Below the pieces are notes generated by a model that saw nothing but the letters and a program-made list of their open reading frames with translations, was not told the DNA's origin and made no database searches. Source: Roridomyces roridus (lineage: Eukaryota; Basidiomycota; Agaricomycetes; Agaricales; Mycenaceae). Taken from it: a stretch of DNA of 64,000 nt. Below, in pieces: positions 1 through 10,493 of the stretch. The stretch covers positions 61,378 to 125,377 of the forward strand of contig JARKIF010000092.1 of assembly GCA_029378245.1 (NCBI GenBank). The letters are read 5' to 3'. A program made the position numbers and the translations under genes. The first letter of the stretch is position 1; each line of letters opens with the position of its first letter.

Positions 1-764
1 GCCAAAACATGTGGAAGGATTGAAAGAAGAATTGTTGTCAGTAAAGTTTGTTAAGGATCCCAGAGGCAGATCCAATGGGAGTGCAAAAGCTGAAAATTGC
101 CCTTTTGGGAGGAAAGCGTAGTGGCCCAATCGGGAATAGCATCCGAAATGTCAAACACTTTTTGAATTCAGAGTTGATGATACCACTCTGGGGTTAGAAA
201 ACATAATGGTTCCTTTGGTATGAAGCCTTGGGACACACTCAGCTTTCAAAACCTGGGGTTGGTTTCCAAAGACTTGCCTCTGAAAAAGTATTTTGCATTT
301 TGCGGGCCAGCCAATCAGTTTGATGTAAAACAATGTTAGCAACTCCTGTAGCTCTCGAGCGGCTCTACAACTTTGATTTTTTTTGATCCCCCATCTTTTT
401 TTGATGCATGCCGCTGGTCCAAATGTGCCGGTTACTCTTTCAGGATTGTTATCACATCTGGAAGAAGCCATCAATGTTCTCTTCCCATAGGGGATTCTCC
501 GAGAAGGCCGGAGGATGAAAATCAATTTTTAATAGCATATATAGCCTGTGCCGGTGTGCCGGATGTGCCGTGCGAGCCGGTCAACTAGTTCTGGCAGTCT
601 CTTCCAGAGATAAGAATTAACCTGAACTTTTGCAAAGCCTACGGATGATCCATAACATGTTTCTTTGCAAAAGTTTTACTATACCAGCTGCAACAGCAGT
701 GACTAAAACTCCTTAGCAAAATGACTTTTCTCCCAACAAGTACCAGCAGCCGCAGTCCATCAAG
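1..764. other. Region without recognisable gene
   Basis: No coding stretch here resembles a known family. The only structure I see is a 12-bp inverted repeat (626-637 against 663-674, ACTTTTGCAAAG and its complement) that could form a hairpin with a 25-nt loop just upstream of the MULE-like gene. Its role is unknown. Confidence 0.5.
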
Positions 765-3012
765 ATGGTACACTCCAGCGATTCAGCTGACCGTCGGAAG
801 GATATTCGGGCTCGTCCATTCAACCTCATCTGGAACACACCCAACTTGCAGCCACCCTCGGGGATATCCACCGAACACCCCGTTCCGGTCTTCCGTGTCT
901 TGTACAAATGTCTTGGGCACTGTACATACGGCAGCGACGGCAGCGGAGACGAGACGAGCTGTAGCTCTGAGGACTCTGACGAATCAGAGAGCGAGGAGTC
1001 TGGGAGCGAGGATGTGATTGGCAAAGCAGGCAAGGCAGGGTCGAATGAGCCCTTTGATCCTGATTCGGAAAACATCTGCGAGCTCAACAGAGCCCTGGAT
1101 GCGGGAGCAATCAAAAAGGCGAAGCCGACCCGCAGCAAGTGCTCCGTGATCGTGCATGTGGGTGGCTTGAATTTTCTTGCACGCTCTTTTGCTGATCTCT
1201 GTCTCAGGCTGAAGTTTATTCAAATGACCTGACCCGCATCCATTTCTTCCAGCGTCGCCAGCATGGTGCTGCTCAAACGCGCTATCTTGACATGTCTCCT
1301 CATATCCGTCAATGCATCATCGAGATGGTGTCCTTGTATAACCTTCCGGCCTCCAGTGTCAAACGGCGTGAGTCTCATGTTGTTTACATTTTGCTGATCG
1401 TCAACGGGTCTCAGGTCTCCTGCGCGTCTACGATCAAGACCCTCAACACTCGACCCCGAGCTATCGGCGGCCTATGTCGACTCAAGTTGACAATGCAATC
1501 AACTACCATCGGCGCAAAGACCGTCTATTCACGGACCCGTTGCTGAACATCGGTGTATTCACCGAGCACAACAAGGATAAAATATTTCAGTGAGTTCCCG
1601 CCGCACTTGCAAGTATGGACTTGACAAGGCCTTTCTGCAGTTACAGTGAGCCGAACTACGATACCGATCCTCCCAGCCAATTTGCCACTGGAATCCACCA
1701 CATTTATGGTACTCAGTGTGCTCTCCTTTGGGGCGGTCGCAACGGCATTGGATATGGCTCCACCTGGGCCAACATGAATGAGAACAGAGCACCCTTGACC
1801 ATCATGATCACCGTCAATGAGGACGAGTGTATGGTCCCCTGTGAGTTTTTCTCCCTCCTGCAGATTTTTTGCCGTTTCATCCCGTGTGATTATCAGGTTT
1901 CGCCTATCTCTCCGCTAACATCACCATCCCAACTCAAGCGGAATTCCTGCGGCAGGCCAAGGGTTTAGTTGAGCAAATGGCCCGGGATCTCATTGACGGT
2001 GAGCCGGCATCATGTAATCGCTGTGGTATGCTAAATTCATGCAGGGAAAGTCAAGGTAACCGCCGGGTTGGAGGAATTTGAGGATGAGCTCCTTGCTCAA
2101 GCACAGTTGGTTATCGACGCCGAGGATGGCTGGCGTCCTGCCTTCTTCATGATTGACAAGTCGCGGTCTGCAAAGGGGGCGATACAGGAGGGCAGGTCGC
2201 TTCCATTTCAAAGGAGCGCTCTTGTCTGACTTGCCTGCAGTGTTCCCGGGAATAATTATCCGAATCTGCCAGTTTCATGTCATGCAGGTACGCGTCTCGT
2301 CATTATACCATGTAGGCGCCTCACGGACACTCACAGGCTATCTTACGGTGGGAGCGCGATCATGGGGGCAGCGGGGAGAATCTACAGCGGCCGACATTGA
2401 GCCTTCTCCGCAAGCACCAGCTACTATACGCTGTTCGGGAGCTGCAACGTTGTCGGAATCCAGATGATTGGGATGGTTACACTCAACGTTTCCGACAAAG
2501 GCTAGAAGCCATTGCGGAGGGATCATCCACCACAGCGACTCAGCTCTGGAGCTACTTTGAGCACAATTGGTTCATCGTGGAGTGGCGTGGTATGTCGTCT
2601 ATATGCTCTTCGGAGTTTCTGTTCTGATTTTTCACAACAGCATATTGGACAGACATGGGACTACCGATAGGAGCCAACCGGGATGGGATGCTCTCCACCA
2701 ACAATTGGACGGAACGTGCCTTCAAAACCTTCCATCAAGTATTTCTTGGGAATCGTACCAACAAATCGTGCGTATTCTCCGCCTGGAAAATGTTTGTCTT
2801 ATGTGGGCTACCAGTGCATACTGCCTTGTTCTTATTTTGGCTAACGAATGGTTCTAATATTATCAATCCTGGAAACCCATCAAGCGCGTAAATCAAGAAG
2901 CCCTGGACATGGCCATTGCGGCGCATCACCTGTGGAGTAGCACCAACGCCATCCAGGAATTCACTCATGCCAATGGACGCCCAGCTTGGCGTGTCGCAGA
3001 TTATTCCAATTA
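765..3012 (+). pseudogene. MULE-type (Mutator-like) transposase gene, multi-exon, probably decayed
   Basis: A chain of short exons reads in one direction and together resembles fungal transposases with a MULE domain. The N-terminal exon carries an acidic Ser/Glu tract (about 950-1010). It is joined across a GT-AG intron (about 1159-1210) to a stretch with VYSNDLTRIHFFQRR, then LLRVYDQDPQHSTPSYRRP (about 1412-1480). The catalytic-type core follows: FMIDKSRSAKGAIQE (about 2149-2190), the FPGIIIRICQFHVMQ motif with the Cys-x2-His pair (2241-2286), and TNNWTERAFKTFHQ (about 2700-2740), all typical of MULE/SWIM-class transposases. The last coding stretch ends with ADYSN and TAA at about 3012. Introns have plausible borders, but I could not build a single clean reading frame throughout, so I call it a probable pseudogene. 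It would encode a cut-and-paste DNA transposase. I did not find convincing terminal inverted repeats around it. Confidence 0.6.
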
Positions 3013-3102
3013 AATATCATTTACCATAATTATGAATATAAATTTCGGATTTGTCAGCGATCCTGCTATTTCAAATCATCCATAGACCATACCACCTTCA
3101 GC

Positions 3103-3674
3103 ATGCAGCAGGCTTGGAGTGCATCTGAAGAAGAGGAGGACCTCCCTCCTCTGGTCGACGCCATATCAGATGATGAGAGCCCTGTCCGTTCTTTTGCGTC
3201 CATTGCCCTGTCAAGATGGAGCCCTGATACAATTTCCAGACTCACCAGTCCGATGCCAGCATACCTCACGAAGGGGTTAGCTTGACCCTAGACGTTCTTG
3301 TTTCTCGGGGCACAGAAAACCTTGCTGTCGTCGTATCATCCACTGAAGACGGAAGCACACGGAGTAGGTGTATGAATCTTGCAAATGAATTTAGAGTCTG
3401 ATTCTGTCTTGATCTAGCGGAGCTTTTGCTTGAAGTCCCGATTGCCCAGATGTCAGACCTTCAAGTGGCAGAAGCTGTCTGGCAAAGCATCGTGCTTCAC
3501 GGATGGCAGGGTCAGGTAAGGCCCACAGTAGCAAGCTGCAGTGGTTTTAACCGAGCTCCTGCTCAGATTGAAACTTTCAAGACCGACGCAGGATTCAATC
3601 CGGTGAGATTCAGGGCAATACTTGGCTATTATTTGGAGAAATGTAGGCAGGATAGTGGGAGGAGGGATCAATAA
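3103..3674 (+). CDS. Uncharacterised small gene, or 3' exons of the MULE-like gene
   Basis: Begins with an ATG at 3103 and an acidic stretch (SASEEEEDLPPLVDAISDDES). It continues through a GT-AG intron at about 3365-3418 to a second exon ending with TAA at 3672-3674. The product contains VSLTLDVLVSRGTENLAVVV and then QVAEAVWQSIVLHGWQG. No family is recognised. A one-nucleotide frame change is needed near 3276, so it may be broken. It lies only about 90 bp after the MULE-like transposase gene on the same strand, so it may be its C-terminal part or a companion gene of the same transposon. Confidence 0.3.
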
Positions 3675-4319
3675 AGCAAAGTGATTTGAATGCCAAACAG
3701 TTCGACACAAACGCGACGCGTTGCGGTTACAAACAAGACTCACCTTGCACCTTCATGCACACCAACGGGGCGCCTACACCGTGGCCTCCCCGACGCTTCA
3801 GTTGAACCACGATGGTTTAAACGTTGCGGGTTGAAAGCATGGTGCCCAGAAAACTAGTCCTTCCAGCCTTTTCTGTCCGTTTTGCTGAGAAGATGACAGT
3901 GGTGGTCGATAAGGCTCCTTGTGCTCTTGGGAATTCTTGGGACATTTCTGAGGTCCTGGTGAGTGTCGTTAACCTGGGTGGAGTACTCTTTCAAAATCTT
4001 CACTCTTCACTGATCTGTTCCGACAGAAGGCTTTGAAATCTTCTTAGATTTCGTCCCCAGTATTCAAATTGGGCAGTTTCCGGTCTTGTTGAGCCATAAA
4101 ATCATGCGTCCCCTTGCTCTACGAAACCGTTTGATCGTAAAGTAAGCTGGACGCATTGCTCGGTGGCTGTGCATGCTCGGCTCTTGGATTTGCCTCCATG
4201 GAACCAAACGAGTTATCGTCTCAACCTCCACTCGAGAATGTCCTGACCCAGATCAACGGCCTACAGGTAGCTAGCTATATACCTACAAAGACAATAGAGC
4301 CAGATCTGTACCAAGACAA
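3675..4319. other. Region without recognisable gene
   Basis: Short open frames exist, but none resembles a protein family or shows credible exon structure. The right end (about 4275-4319) has degenerate ACAATA-type repeats that continue beyond the solo LTR into 4661-4755. Confidence 0.4.
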
Positions 4320-4660
4320 TGTTGAATGGTGGGAACGGGTTGGCAGTTAGGTACCCGGTTCCCTTTCCCTCTCGCGATTGTCATGGACGTTTACATACAC
4401 GATAATTATGTATCAGGATCCGTGTGGGACAGATTGACTCGATATAGTTACATTAGCAGTACCAATACCGGATAAACAGACCTAGGATACTCATAGTAGC
4501 TTACTAGTCGGCTCCCGCTCTTTGTATAAGTAGTTTCCCTCTCTGAGGTTATTCCTCAGAGAGAAAGAACCCGAATACACTGGTTTCTCATATACTCCTC
4601 TTAGTTGCCCTTTAGTCGACCTCGTCGAGCGGACCATCCTCCGGCCCTCTTATTCCAACA
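4320..4660 (+). mobile_element. Solo LTR (341 bp), probably copia class, copy 1
   Basis: The element begins TGTTGAATGG and ends TTCCAACA, the TG...CA ends of an LTR, and is flanked by a perfect 5-bp target duplication GACAA (4315-4319 and 4661-4665). A TATA-like TATAAG lies near 4526, followed by a short inverted repeat (CTCTGAGG...CCTCAGAG), consistent with this strand being the sense orientation. A near-identical copy (about 98% by eye, about seven differences) sits in inverse orientation at 5135-5475. No matching internal region is attached, so it is a solo LTR left by recombination. Superfamily assignment is inferred from size and ends only. Confidence 0.85.
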
Positions 4661-4755
4661 GACAATAAGAAAGATCACTACCAGAACAATAAGAAAGATA
4701 GTGATCAGAACAATAAGAAAGAAGATGATAGTGAACACAATAAGAAGGAGATGCA
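4661..4755 (+). repeat. Tandem repeat of about 24 bp, four imperfect copies
   Basis: Four successive units share the core ACAATAAGAAAGA with variable spacers. The first unit starts with the LTR target duplication GACAA, so the LTR inserted into this array or its edge. A similar ACAATAAG-rich stretch occurs inside the 697-bp insertion at about 29840-29890. Confidence 0.6.
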
Positions 4756-5775
4756 TATCATCATGTGATCGGACACTCCAAACCGCAATCTCCAACATCT
4801 ACGGCTTGAAGCAGGCAGGTCGACAATGGTCCCTCGAACTCAATTCTCGTCTCGAAGCCATTGGCTTCAAACGGATCAAATCCGATTGGAGCGTGTATCG
4901 GCGTGTCCGTGCCGCCGAGCAGTCCTTCATTGCCACCAGCGTGGACGACATGCTCATTGCGTCTACAACCCAAAGCGAATCCGACGCCGTTGTCGCTGAA
5001 CTGGCATCCCAATTTGATATCACCGACAATGGCGAGCCCAAGTTTCATCTTGGCTGCTCAATTGAACGGGACCGAAGCAACAGAACAATTCAAATCAGCC
5101 AGAAGGCATACACAGAGTCAATCTTATGAGACTTTGTTGGAATAAGAGGGCCGGAGGATGGTCCGCTCGACGAGGTCGACTAAAGGGCAACTAAGAGGAG
5201 TATATGAGAAACCAGTGTATTCGGGTTCTTTCTCTCTGAGGAATAACCTCAGAGAGGGAAACTACTTATACAAAGAGCGGGAGCCGACTAGTAAGCTACT
5301 ATGAGTATCCTAGGTCCGTTTATCTGGTATTGGTACTGCTAATGTAACTATATCGAGTCGATCTGTCCCACACCGATCCTGATACATAATTATTGTGTAT
5401 GTAAACGTCCATGACAATCGCGAGAGGGAAAGGGAACCAGGTACCTAACTGCTAACCCGTTCCCACCATTCAACAGGCTTTGGGTTTGACAGATGCAATT
5501 CCGTGAGCACGCCCATGGATCCGGGAACTCGATTGTCGCCTCTGTCCTCTGAGGACGCCAAACGAGCCAAGGATTTCTCTTACTCGACCATTGTCGGCAA
5601 GACCATGTACCTCAAGACGTGTAGCCGCCCTGACATTGCCTATGCGGTTCGCGAGCTTGCGCGCCCATGGCCAACTATGGCCCATCACACGTTGCAGCCG
5701 CGAAGCATTTGTTACGCTATCTTCGGTGGACCGTCGACTACGGTGTCACTCTTGGTGGAGGTTCCGAGTATAAAG
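4756..5775 (+). pseudogene. Ty1/copia reverse transcriptase/RNase H remnant split by a solo LTR
   Basis: The left piece (about 4766-5134) contains the copia reverse-transcriptase hallmarks IYGLKQAGRQW and SVDDMLIAS (the D-D catalytic pair) followed by FHLGCSIERD. The right piece (about 5476-5775) resumes with STPMDPGTRLS, MYLKTCSRPDIAYAV and, in another frame, AAKHLLRYLRWTVDYGVTLGG, which is the segment leading into copia RNase H. A 341-bp solo LTR sits exactly between them. Besides the insertion there is a TGA at 5126-5128, where the family expects Arg (CGA to TGA would be a C-to-T change), and a frame change near 5665. The 5' half of pol, gag and both own LTRs are missing, so this is a dead fragment. 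Confidence 0.85.
5135..5475 (-). mobile_element. Solo LTR (341 bp), copy 2, inserted in the copia RT remnant
   Basis: Reverse-complement copy of the LTR at 4320-4660, starting TGTTGGAATA and ending CATTCAACA on the plus strand. The flanking pentamers are GACTT (5130-5134) and GGCTT (5476-5480), a target duplication with one mismatch. Removing the LTR plus one pentamer rejoins the copia reverse-transcriptase reading frame, so the insertion post-dates that element. Confidence 0.85.
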
Positions 5776-6199
5776 TCATTTTTCATTGAAAAATATCTGG
5801 CTCAAGTGGTAGGCGGAGACGATCCTGCAGGTCACATGTCAGGCTATTTCAGCTTGACGCAAGTCCAAGACACAGATCACATGATCTCAAGTTGAGTGAG
5901 ACACAAGACAGAGACACAAGTGGCAAGTTGAGACGCGACTTGGAGACACAGGTCATGTGACTTCCAAGTTGGGTTCTATAAGGAAATTATGTGATAGAGA
6001 TAATTTGAAATACCAAAACTGGAAATTTCCTCATTTGGCCATGTTTTGGCTGCTGGCCTTTGACATGTTTTGAGATTCTACCACATGGGCAACTGAGATT
6101 ACAAAGTAGTATCTTTCATTCCTTAGTTTAACAGCACATTGATCAAATGAAATTCCAAACACTTTATTCTACCCATTGGTCTCCTCAAAAGATACAGTA
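5776..6199. other. Region without recognisable gene
   Basis: AT-rich non-coding sequence with short direct-repeat words (CAAGTTGAG, GACACAAG around 5865-5960). No open frame with recognisable content. Confidence 0.4.
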
Positions 6200-6757
6200 C
6201 AGTGACAAACCCGGAAGCGAAACAATCAAGCAACTTGATGTATAGACAGGGCTACGGATGACCACCTGGGCCGAAATTTATTTCGGACATACTTAGGGGT
6301 CCAAACTACTCATACATAGCATTAGAGCCCCAACGGATTGCTAGGAGTTCTTCAGCAACACAATCTTCTGACCCGCTGATTTTGCATGATTACTGGGAAG
6401 AGAAACAAAGGATTTCTCAGTCAATGGCACATTTTTCACAGGTTTTTCTGTTCATAGATTGATTCAGCAGCCTCAAAAACCCCCGTTTATCCACTCTGTG
6501 TCTCCAAAGAAGTTGCATAGTGTCGGGGAGTGAGCGGAGATCAATCAATGTTGTGATCTCTACCTAAATCTCACAACTGGGAAACCTTTCAGGTGTGGCA
6601 CCCTTCAATCAGGTGCATTGACCCCAGAACTTGACGTAGGCCAGTTTTATAGTCCAAATAATGTACTCCCCCAGTTTCAATGGCCAAGCCTTCCGGGACC
6701 GCTCAAAACGGGTGCTGTTTCGGTACCCAGTTTGTTTCGCTTCCGGGTTTGTCACTG
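6200..6757. mobile_element. Non-autonomous Tc1/mariner-type MITE (558 bp)
   Basis: Two perfect 24-bp terminal inverted repeats (6200-6223 and 6734-6757, beginning CAGTGACAAACCCGGAAGCG) are flanked on both sides by the dinucleotide TA (6198-6199 and 6758-6759). A TA duplication with CAGT-starting ends is the signature of the Tc1/mariner superfamily. The interior has no transposase-like open frame, so movement would depend on a transposase from elsewhere. Identical repeats suggest a relatively recent insertion. Confidence 0.85.
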
Positions 6758-7659
6758 TAAGTAAGTAGTACATTCCTGTTAGTGCTTCAAGTGTTGAGCG
6801 AGATGTGCCCAGTGTCTAAGACTACAGAGCCGGGACCAAGCCGGGACCAATGATGCGCCCTAGGCGGGATGTGCGCACAAATCAGTGATGGCTTGGACAC
6901 ATTGGGTTCAAGCCTACTTTTTCATTCTTTTGTGCTTGCCAGCTGCATAATTGAATCAAAATCCAGAACAGACTCCTCACACATTTGCTGACAGTGGGCA
7001 GGACTAAGGCAGGACCCGACGCGCGACTGATGCGCCATCAACGACGCCCACACCATGCCATCCGCTCGGGTCGCCAGTCCTCCCTTCATGAACATCAAGA
7101 AATATTCATTCAGTGTTACCTACATCATGATACATGAAACATGGACCCGGAATACATGGGTGGTGCTGGGATTCATGGGTCAGCTTGAGGTATGCCGTGT
7201 CTTGCCGCTCGCGGCAGATGTGCCGATCAGAATTGATCCAATCGAAGAAACCCCCCCTCCAAATATTTTATAACATTGGGGCTTCCGTATAAGGGGGGTT
7301 TCTACTCGCACCCGGGGTTTCTCAATAGAATTATCCCTCAAACTGCCATTCAAATTGAACGGAATGGGTAGACCCCCAGATACTTGCCCACAAGGTAGAC
7401 CAACCTGAGACCAACCCAAAACCTGTGCCTTCATCCAATGACTTCTGATTGTTCAAAAAGAGGGTGAATACCTAATTCACAAGGGGCTAGGATTGTTTTG
7501 AACTTGAATATTTTCATCCCTTTCGCCTCCCACCCGTTGTGTGACTCTTTTCGGACGGGGTTAGCAAATGTCACGTGTTCTTGGCCACCTCTTGCGCTGT
7601 AGTGTGGCTACCACCCGCACGAGGACTTCTTCAAGTTCTTAGAAACCAGTTGTGCGTTA
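6758..7659. other. Region without recognisable gene
   Basis: Non-coding by eye. It contains a near-perfect inverted pair AGAAACCCCCC (about 7248) and GGGGGGTTTCT (about 7294) that could form a hairpin, and a short tandem GCCGGGACCAA at about 6830-6850. The last three bases (7657-7659, TTA) are the left target duplication of the Plavaka-like element. Confidence 0.4.
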
Positions 7660-7704
7660 TGTCGGAAAAATGCCAAAATGATTACATTGGATTATAATGG
7701 ATTA
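7660..7704 (+). repeat. Left terminal inverted repeat of the Plavaka-like element
   Basis: Begins TGTCGGAAAAAT directly after the TTA target duplication. Pairs with 35217-35261 on the other strand, sharing the first 12 bases and the inner words TGATTACAT and GATTA. Confidence 0.8.
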
Positions 7705-7858
7705 GGGGATTTCCGTGGATTACAACATGTTGCAATCCACCCCGGGGTGGATTATAACCGTTTGGAACCCATTCTGAGATACCCCCCACTTTATAGTGGC
7801 TTGCCAGGGATTCGGGGATTGGGTTTGTGTATTCAGGAACTCAGCATAATATATTGAT

Positions 7859-9516
7859 CTACTCTACATTGTGTAAGCGTAGGAACATGTCGGCGTCGAC
7901 GCAGTCCATCACATAGAATATCTCCCGTGCGGCTCCAGGAATGGGAGCTAACAAGCATCCCCGTGTGATATGCTCGACTGCGATGAAGGCCGTTTTGCAT
8001 TGGCCAGGCCGGGCCGGTTGCCATTCACGAATTGGACAATCTGTGCGCGTCTTGGGGTGACAGGAAGATCGGCGATATGGACGTACAAGAGCCAAGTCAA
8101 TGGTCTGGCCGTCAGGAAGCCGGCATCGACACAGAAAATCGAGCCGGGCCATTGCAGACTCGTCGCCCTCCGCCGCGTACATCACCGAGTCGTACCGGGG
8201 TCGCTCATGGAACATTGGATTGCAACGTAAGATGTCGCGGCCTTGTTTCCAGTTAACGCGAGATTGAAAATCGACGTACAAAGTCTTGCATTGCACAATC
8301 TAAGGGCCGTTGAACACCCAATGAGCACATTCGGGATTCAAAAGTACTGAATCTGGCGTACCTCGATGTCATCTTCCCGACGAAGGTAAATCCCAGGGTG
8401 CTGGCGGGCAATGTACTCGCGCAGCCGCATGTCAAAGTTGCGGAACTCAGAATTTCCACCTTCAAGCTGCTCGACGCTGTGAGAAGACCGGGGACGAGAG
8501 GCAGTTCCCAGTCTCCAGTGTACCATCGTCATGGGAGCAGCTGCAAGAAGTTCGTCCTCGTCATCCTTCATGCGTTGCCAGGCGTCTACTTTCACGTCGA
8601 GGTACGCCAGGGTTTCCTCCTTCTCGTCGATGACAGAAATCTGTGCGCCGGCAGGGCGAACAACTGAGCACGGCAATTTTTGAGCAAGGAATCTTACCTA
8701 CCTGATGTTCGGCACGTTTCCCATTTGTTTTCTTGTACATGGCGCTGACCTCCTGCTGAAAGCCCTCTCCAACCCGAGTGGTAGTATTTCGGGTGGCGCC
8801 TTTAGCACGGATGTCGGCGGACGCATGACTGAGCATGTGCTGTTTGAGAAACCTGAAGTCTTTCCCAAACTCATCATTTATTTCCTGTGTATCATTGAGA
8901 TTTGACTCGGGGGAAATTGAACTGTGCACGCACAAGGCAGATCGACTCATACTCGGCAATCATACTGTCCAGTAGGTCCAGTCGGTCTTGGTGGCGACCT
9001 CAAGTCCGAGCATAATGTTGATCTTTTGCATGATGCGGACAACGCGAACCAGACAGGATTTATTCGGCATGAGTTGAACGAGGCACGGCAGAGCGCACTT
9101 CATCCAGATTCAGAAATCTTCAGAAATACAAAGTTTAGATTCGAACTGACTTTCAGGATAGTCAGGAAGGTTTCGCTCTCGCTATAGTCTATCGTAGTTG
9201 GAGCAGAAAGGTGAGCGAGATCTCGCCAACGGGGGAGATTATCAAAGCTGAGAGCAATTGTCAGTCAGAATTCAATCGTCAACCTAGTAGGCCTGAGACA
9301 GACTCACTTTTCATTGAACTCGGACGCCCGATTCATTTTTTGCAAAACCGCTACGATCACCTTCCAGAGGTGACGTCCCCAGACGCCACCATCAAAGACG
9401 TGTAGCTTGTCAAGGCTCGCCGCACCATAGGCATCTGAGTTCTTGAACTCCCACAGAAAATGCTGCAACAAAATTCGGTGTGCAAGTTGCAGCGGAGATT
9501 GAAAAGAACTCACCTT
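7859..9516 (-). pseudogene. Plavaka-like transposase, C-terminal part
   Basis: Reads from 9516 down to TAG at 7859-7861. The first 54 nt (9516 to about 9463) are an intron beginning GTGAGT; the next exon encodes HFLWEFKNSDAYGAASLDK and GVWGRHLWKVIVAVLQK. Further exons, joined by GT-AG introns, encode FRFLKQHMLSHASADIR with TTRVGEGFQQEVSAMYKKTNGK (about 8710-8890), WQRMKDDEDELLAAAPM (about 8530-8590), and finally LYVDFQSRVNWKQGRDILR, PRYDSVMYA, CKTAFIAVEHITRG and VDADMFLRL. This is the usual C-terminal order of the basidiomycete Plavaka-type transposase family as I recall it. The exons look well preserved; the gene is interrupted only because the gypsy element sits at the splice donor at 9512-9516. 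Family name is from memory of motif patterns; a profile search against the Plavaka domain would settle it. Confidence 0.7.
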
Positions 9517-9992
9517 TGTCACGCGCTGACCTATTTGCGCACGTGACAACGCCAAACAAACCCGATATACATTGGCGCCGCACAGCGTTAAAGTCATGGG
9601 AACCCTGTCTCGATCGGATTGAAGAAGAAGCCGAGGAAGACATTATTTAAAGACGTGGGATAAGTTTCATATTTATGCACGACAGCGTGGATGAGGGATG
9701 AAGTTTTCGATCAGTGAACTGTCAGATCATGACAGGCTTCTATGAAGAACACGGTGTAGACATGACAATAGGAAACGACAAAGATGCAGAACAATAGTGC
9801 ATGTCGGAAGCCAGGACAATTAGTGTAGCATTGTAGATCTATTCCTCATAGTATAAAAGCAGTAGCTAGTCGTCGTATTCTGTACCCTCTCCTAGACTTT
9901 TATTCAGTTCATTTTACGAGCTTTAGTAGCGCACTACCCAATCCACAGCATCTTACCGCTGTTGGACGCGTGAAACAAGTCTTGTCGTGACA
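9517..9992 (+). repeat. 5' LTR of the gypsy element
   Basis: Starts TGTCACGCGC and ends GTCGTGACA. A TATA box (TATAAAAG, about 9851-9858) precedes the probable transcription start near 9893. The first 127 bp contain the displaced copy of the pol C-terminal codons that are functional in the 3' LTR. Confidence 0.95.
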
Positions 9993-9993
9993 T

Positions 9994-10005
9994 AATAAAA
10001 GTCTA
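9994..10005 (-). promoter_or_regulatory. Putative self-primer binding site
   Basis: AATAAAAGTCTA, one nucleotide past the 5' LTR, is a perfect 12-nt reverse complement of TAGACTTTTATT at 9893-9904 in the LTR, about 35-42 nt downstream of the TATA box, where the mRNA should start. In Tf1-type elements the first 11 nt of the RNA fold back to this site and prime reverse transcription. I see no match to a common tRNA 3' end here, but did not search all tRNAs. Confidence 0.7.
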
Positions 10006-10493
10006 CCCTCATACCGCTCATACCTCCCCCCGACATATCCTTTCCATACGCCTCGGCGTCCCTCCCCCACTACTTGGATTCTCGTAATTGAAGATCCACT
10101 CATACCTCAAGCATCACGTCGTTGAATCGCGACGTTAAACAAGCGCCAATCTTTGGTCGAACTATTTTGATAGACAGTCGCTGTGCTACGGGAAACGTTG
10201 AGTCCGTCCCCGCACAATAGCAGACGTTGGCGTTCGGGTGGCAATCTTCGGAGAGTACCCTCGCGCAGATACCGGGAGAGTCGTAGAAGGCCCGGGTCTG
10301 TTCTATCGGCAAGCGTTCCGACCGAGAAAACCACCACCGGCTTCGTGCCGCTCCTACCCAAGCCGCGACGGCGTTTCGCGCACCATCATCCTCCTCTTCC
10401 GGCACCTCTAGCCGTGAAGCCCGTTCCGTAGCGGACCAACTCTTGGCCGCTTCCGCCACCACCCACCACACCTTCCATACCGCCGCCCCTGCC

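Noticed and set aside
4320..5475. The two inverted 341-bp repeats as the arms of one fold-back transposon.
   Set aside because: Each copy has its own 5-bp target duplication and the interior is a copia RT fragment that continues beyond the right copy, so they are independent solo LTR insertions.
9410..9643. Minus-strand and plus-strand open frames in the 5' LTR (and the same at 15445-15828) as genes.
   Set aside because: They are the LTR copy of the pol C-terminus or its antisense shadow.
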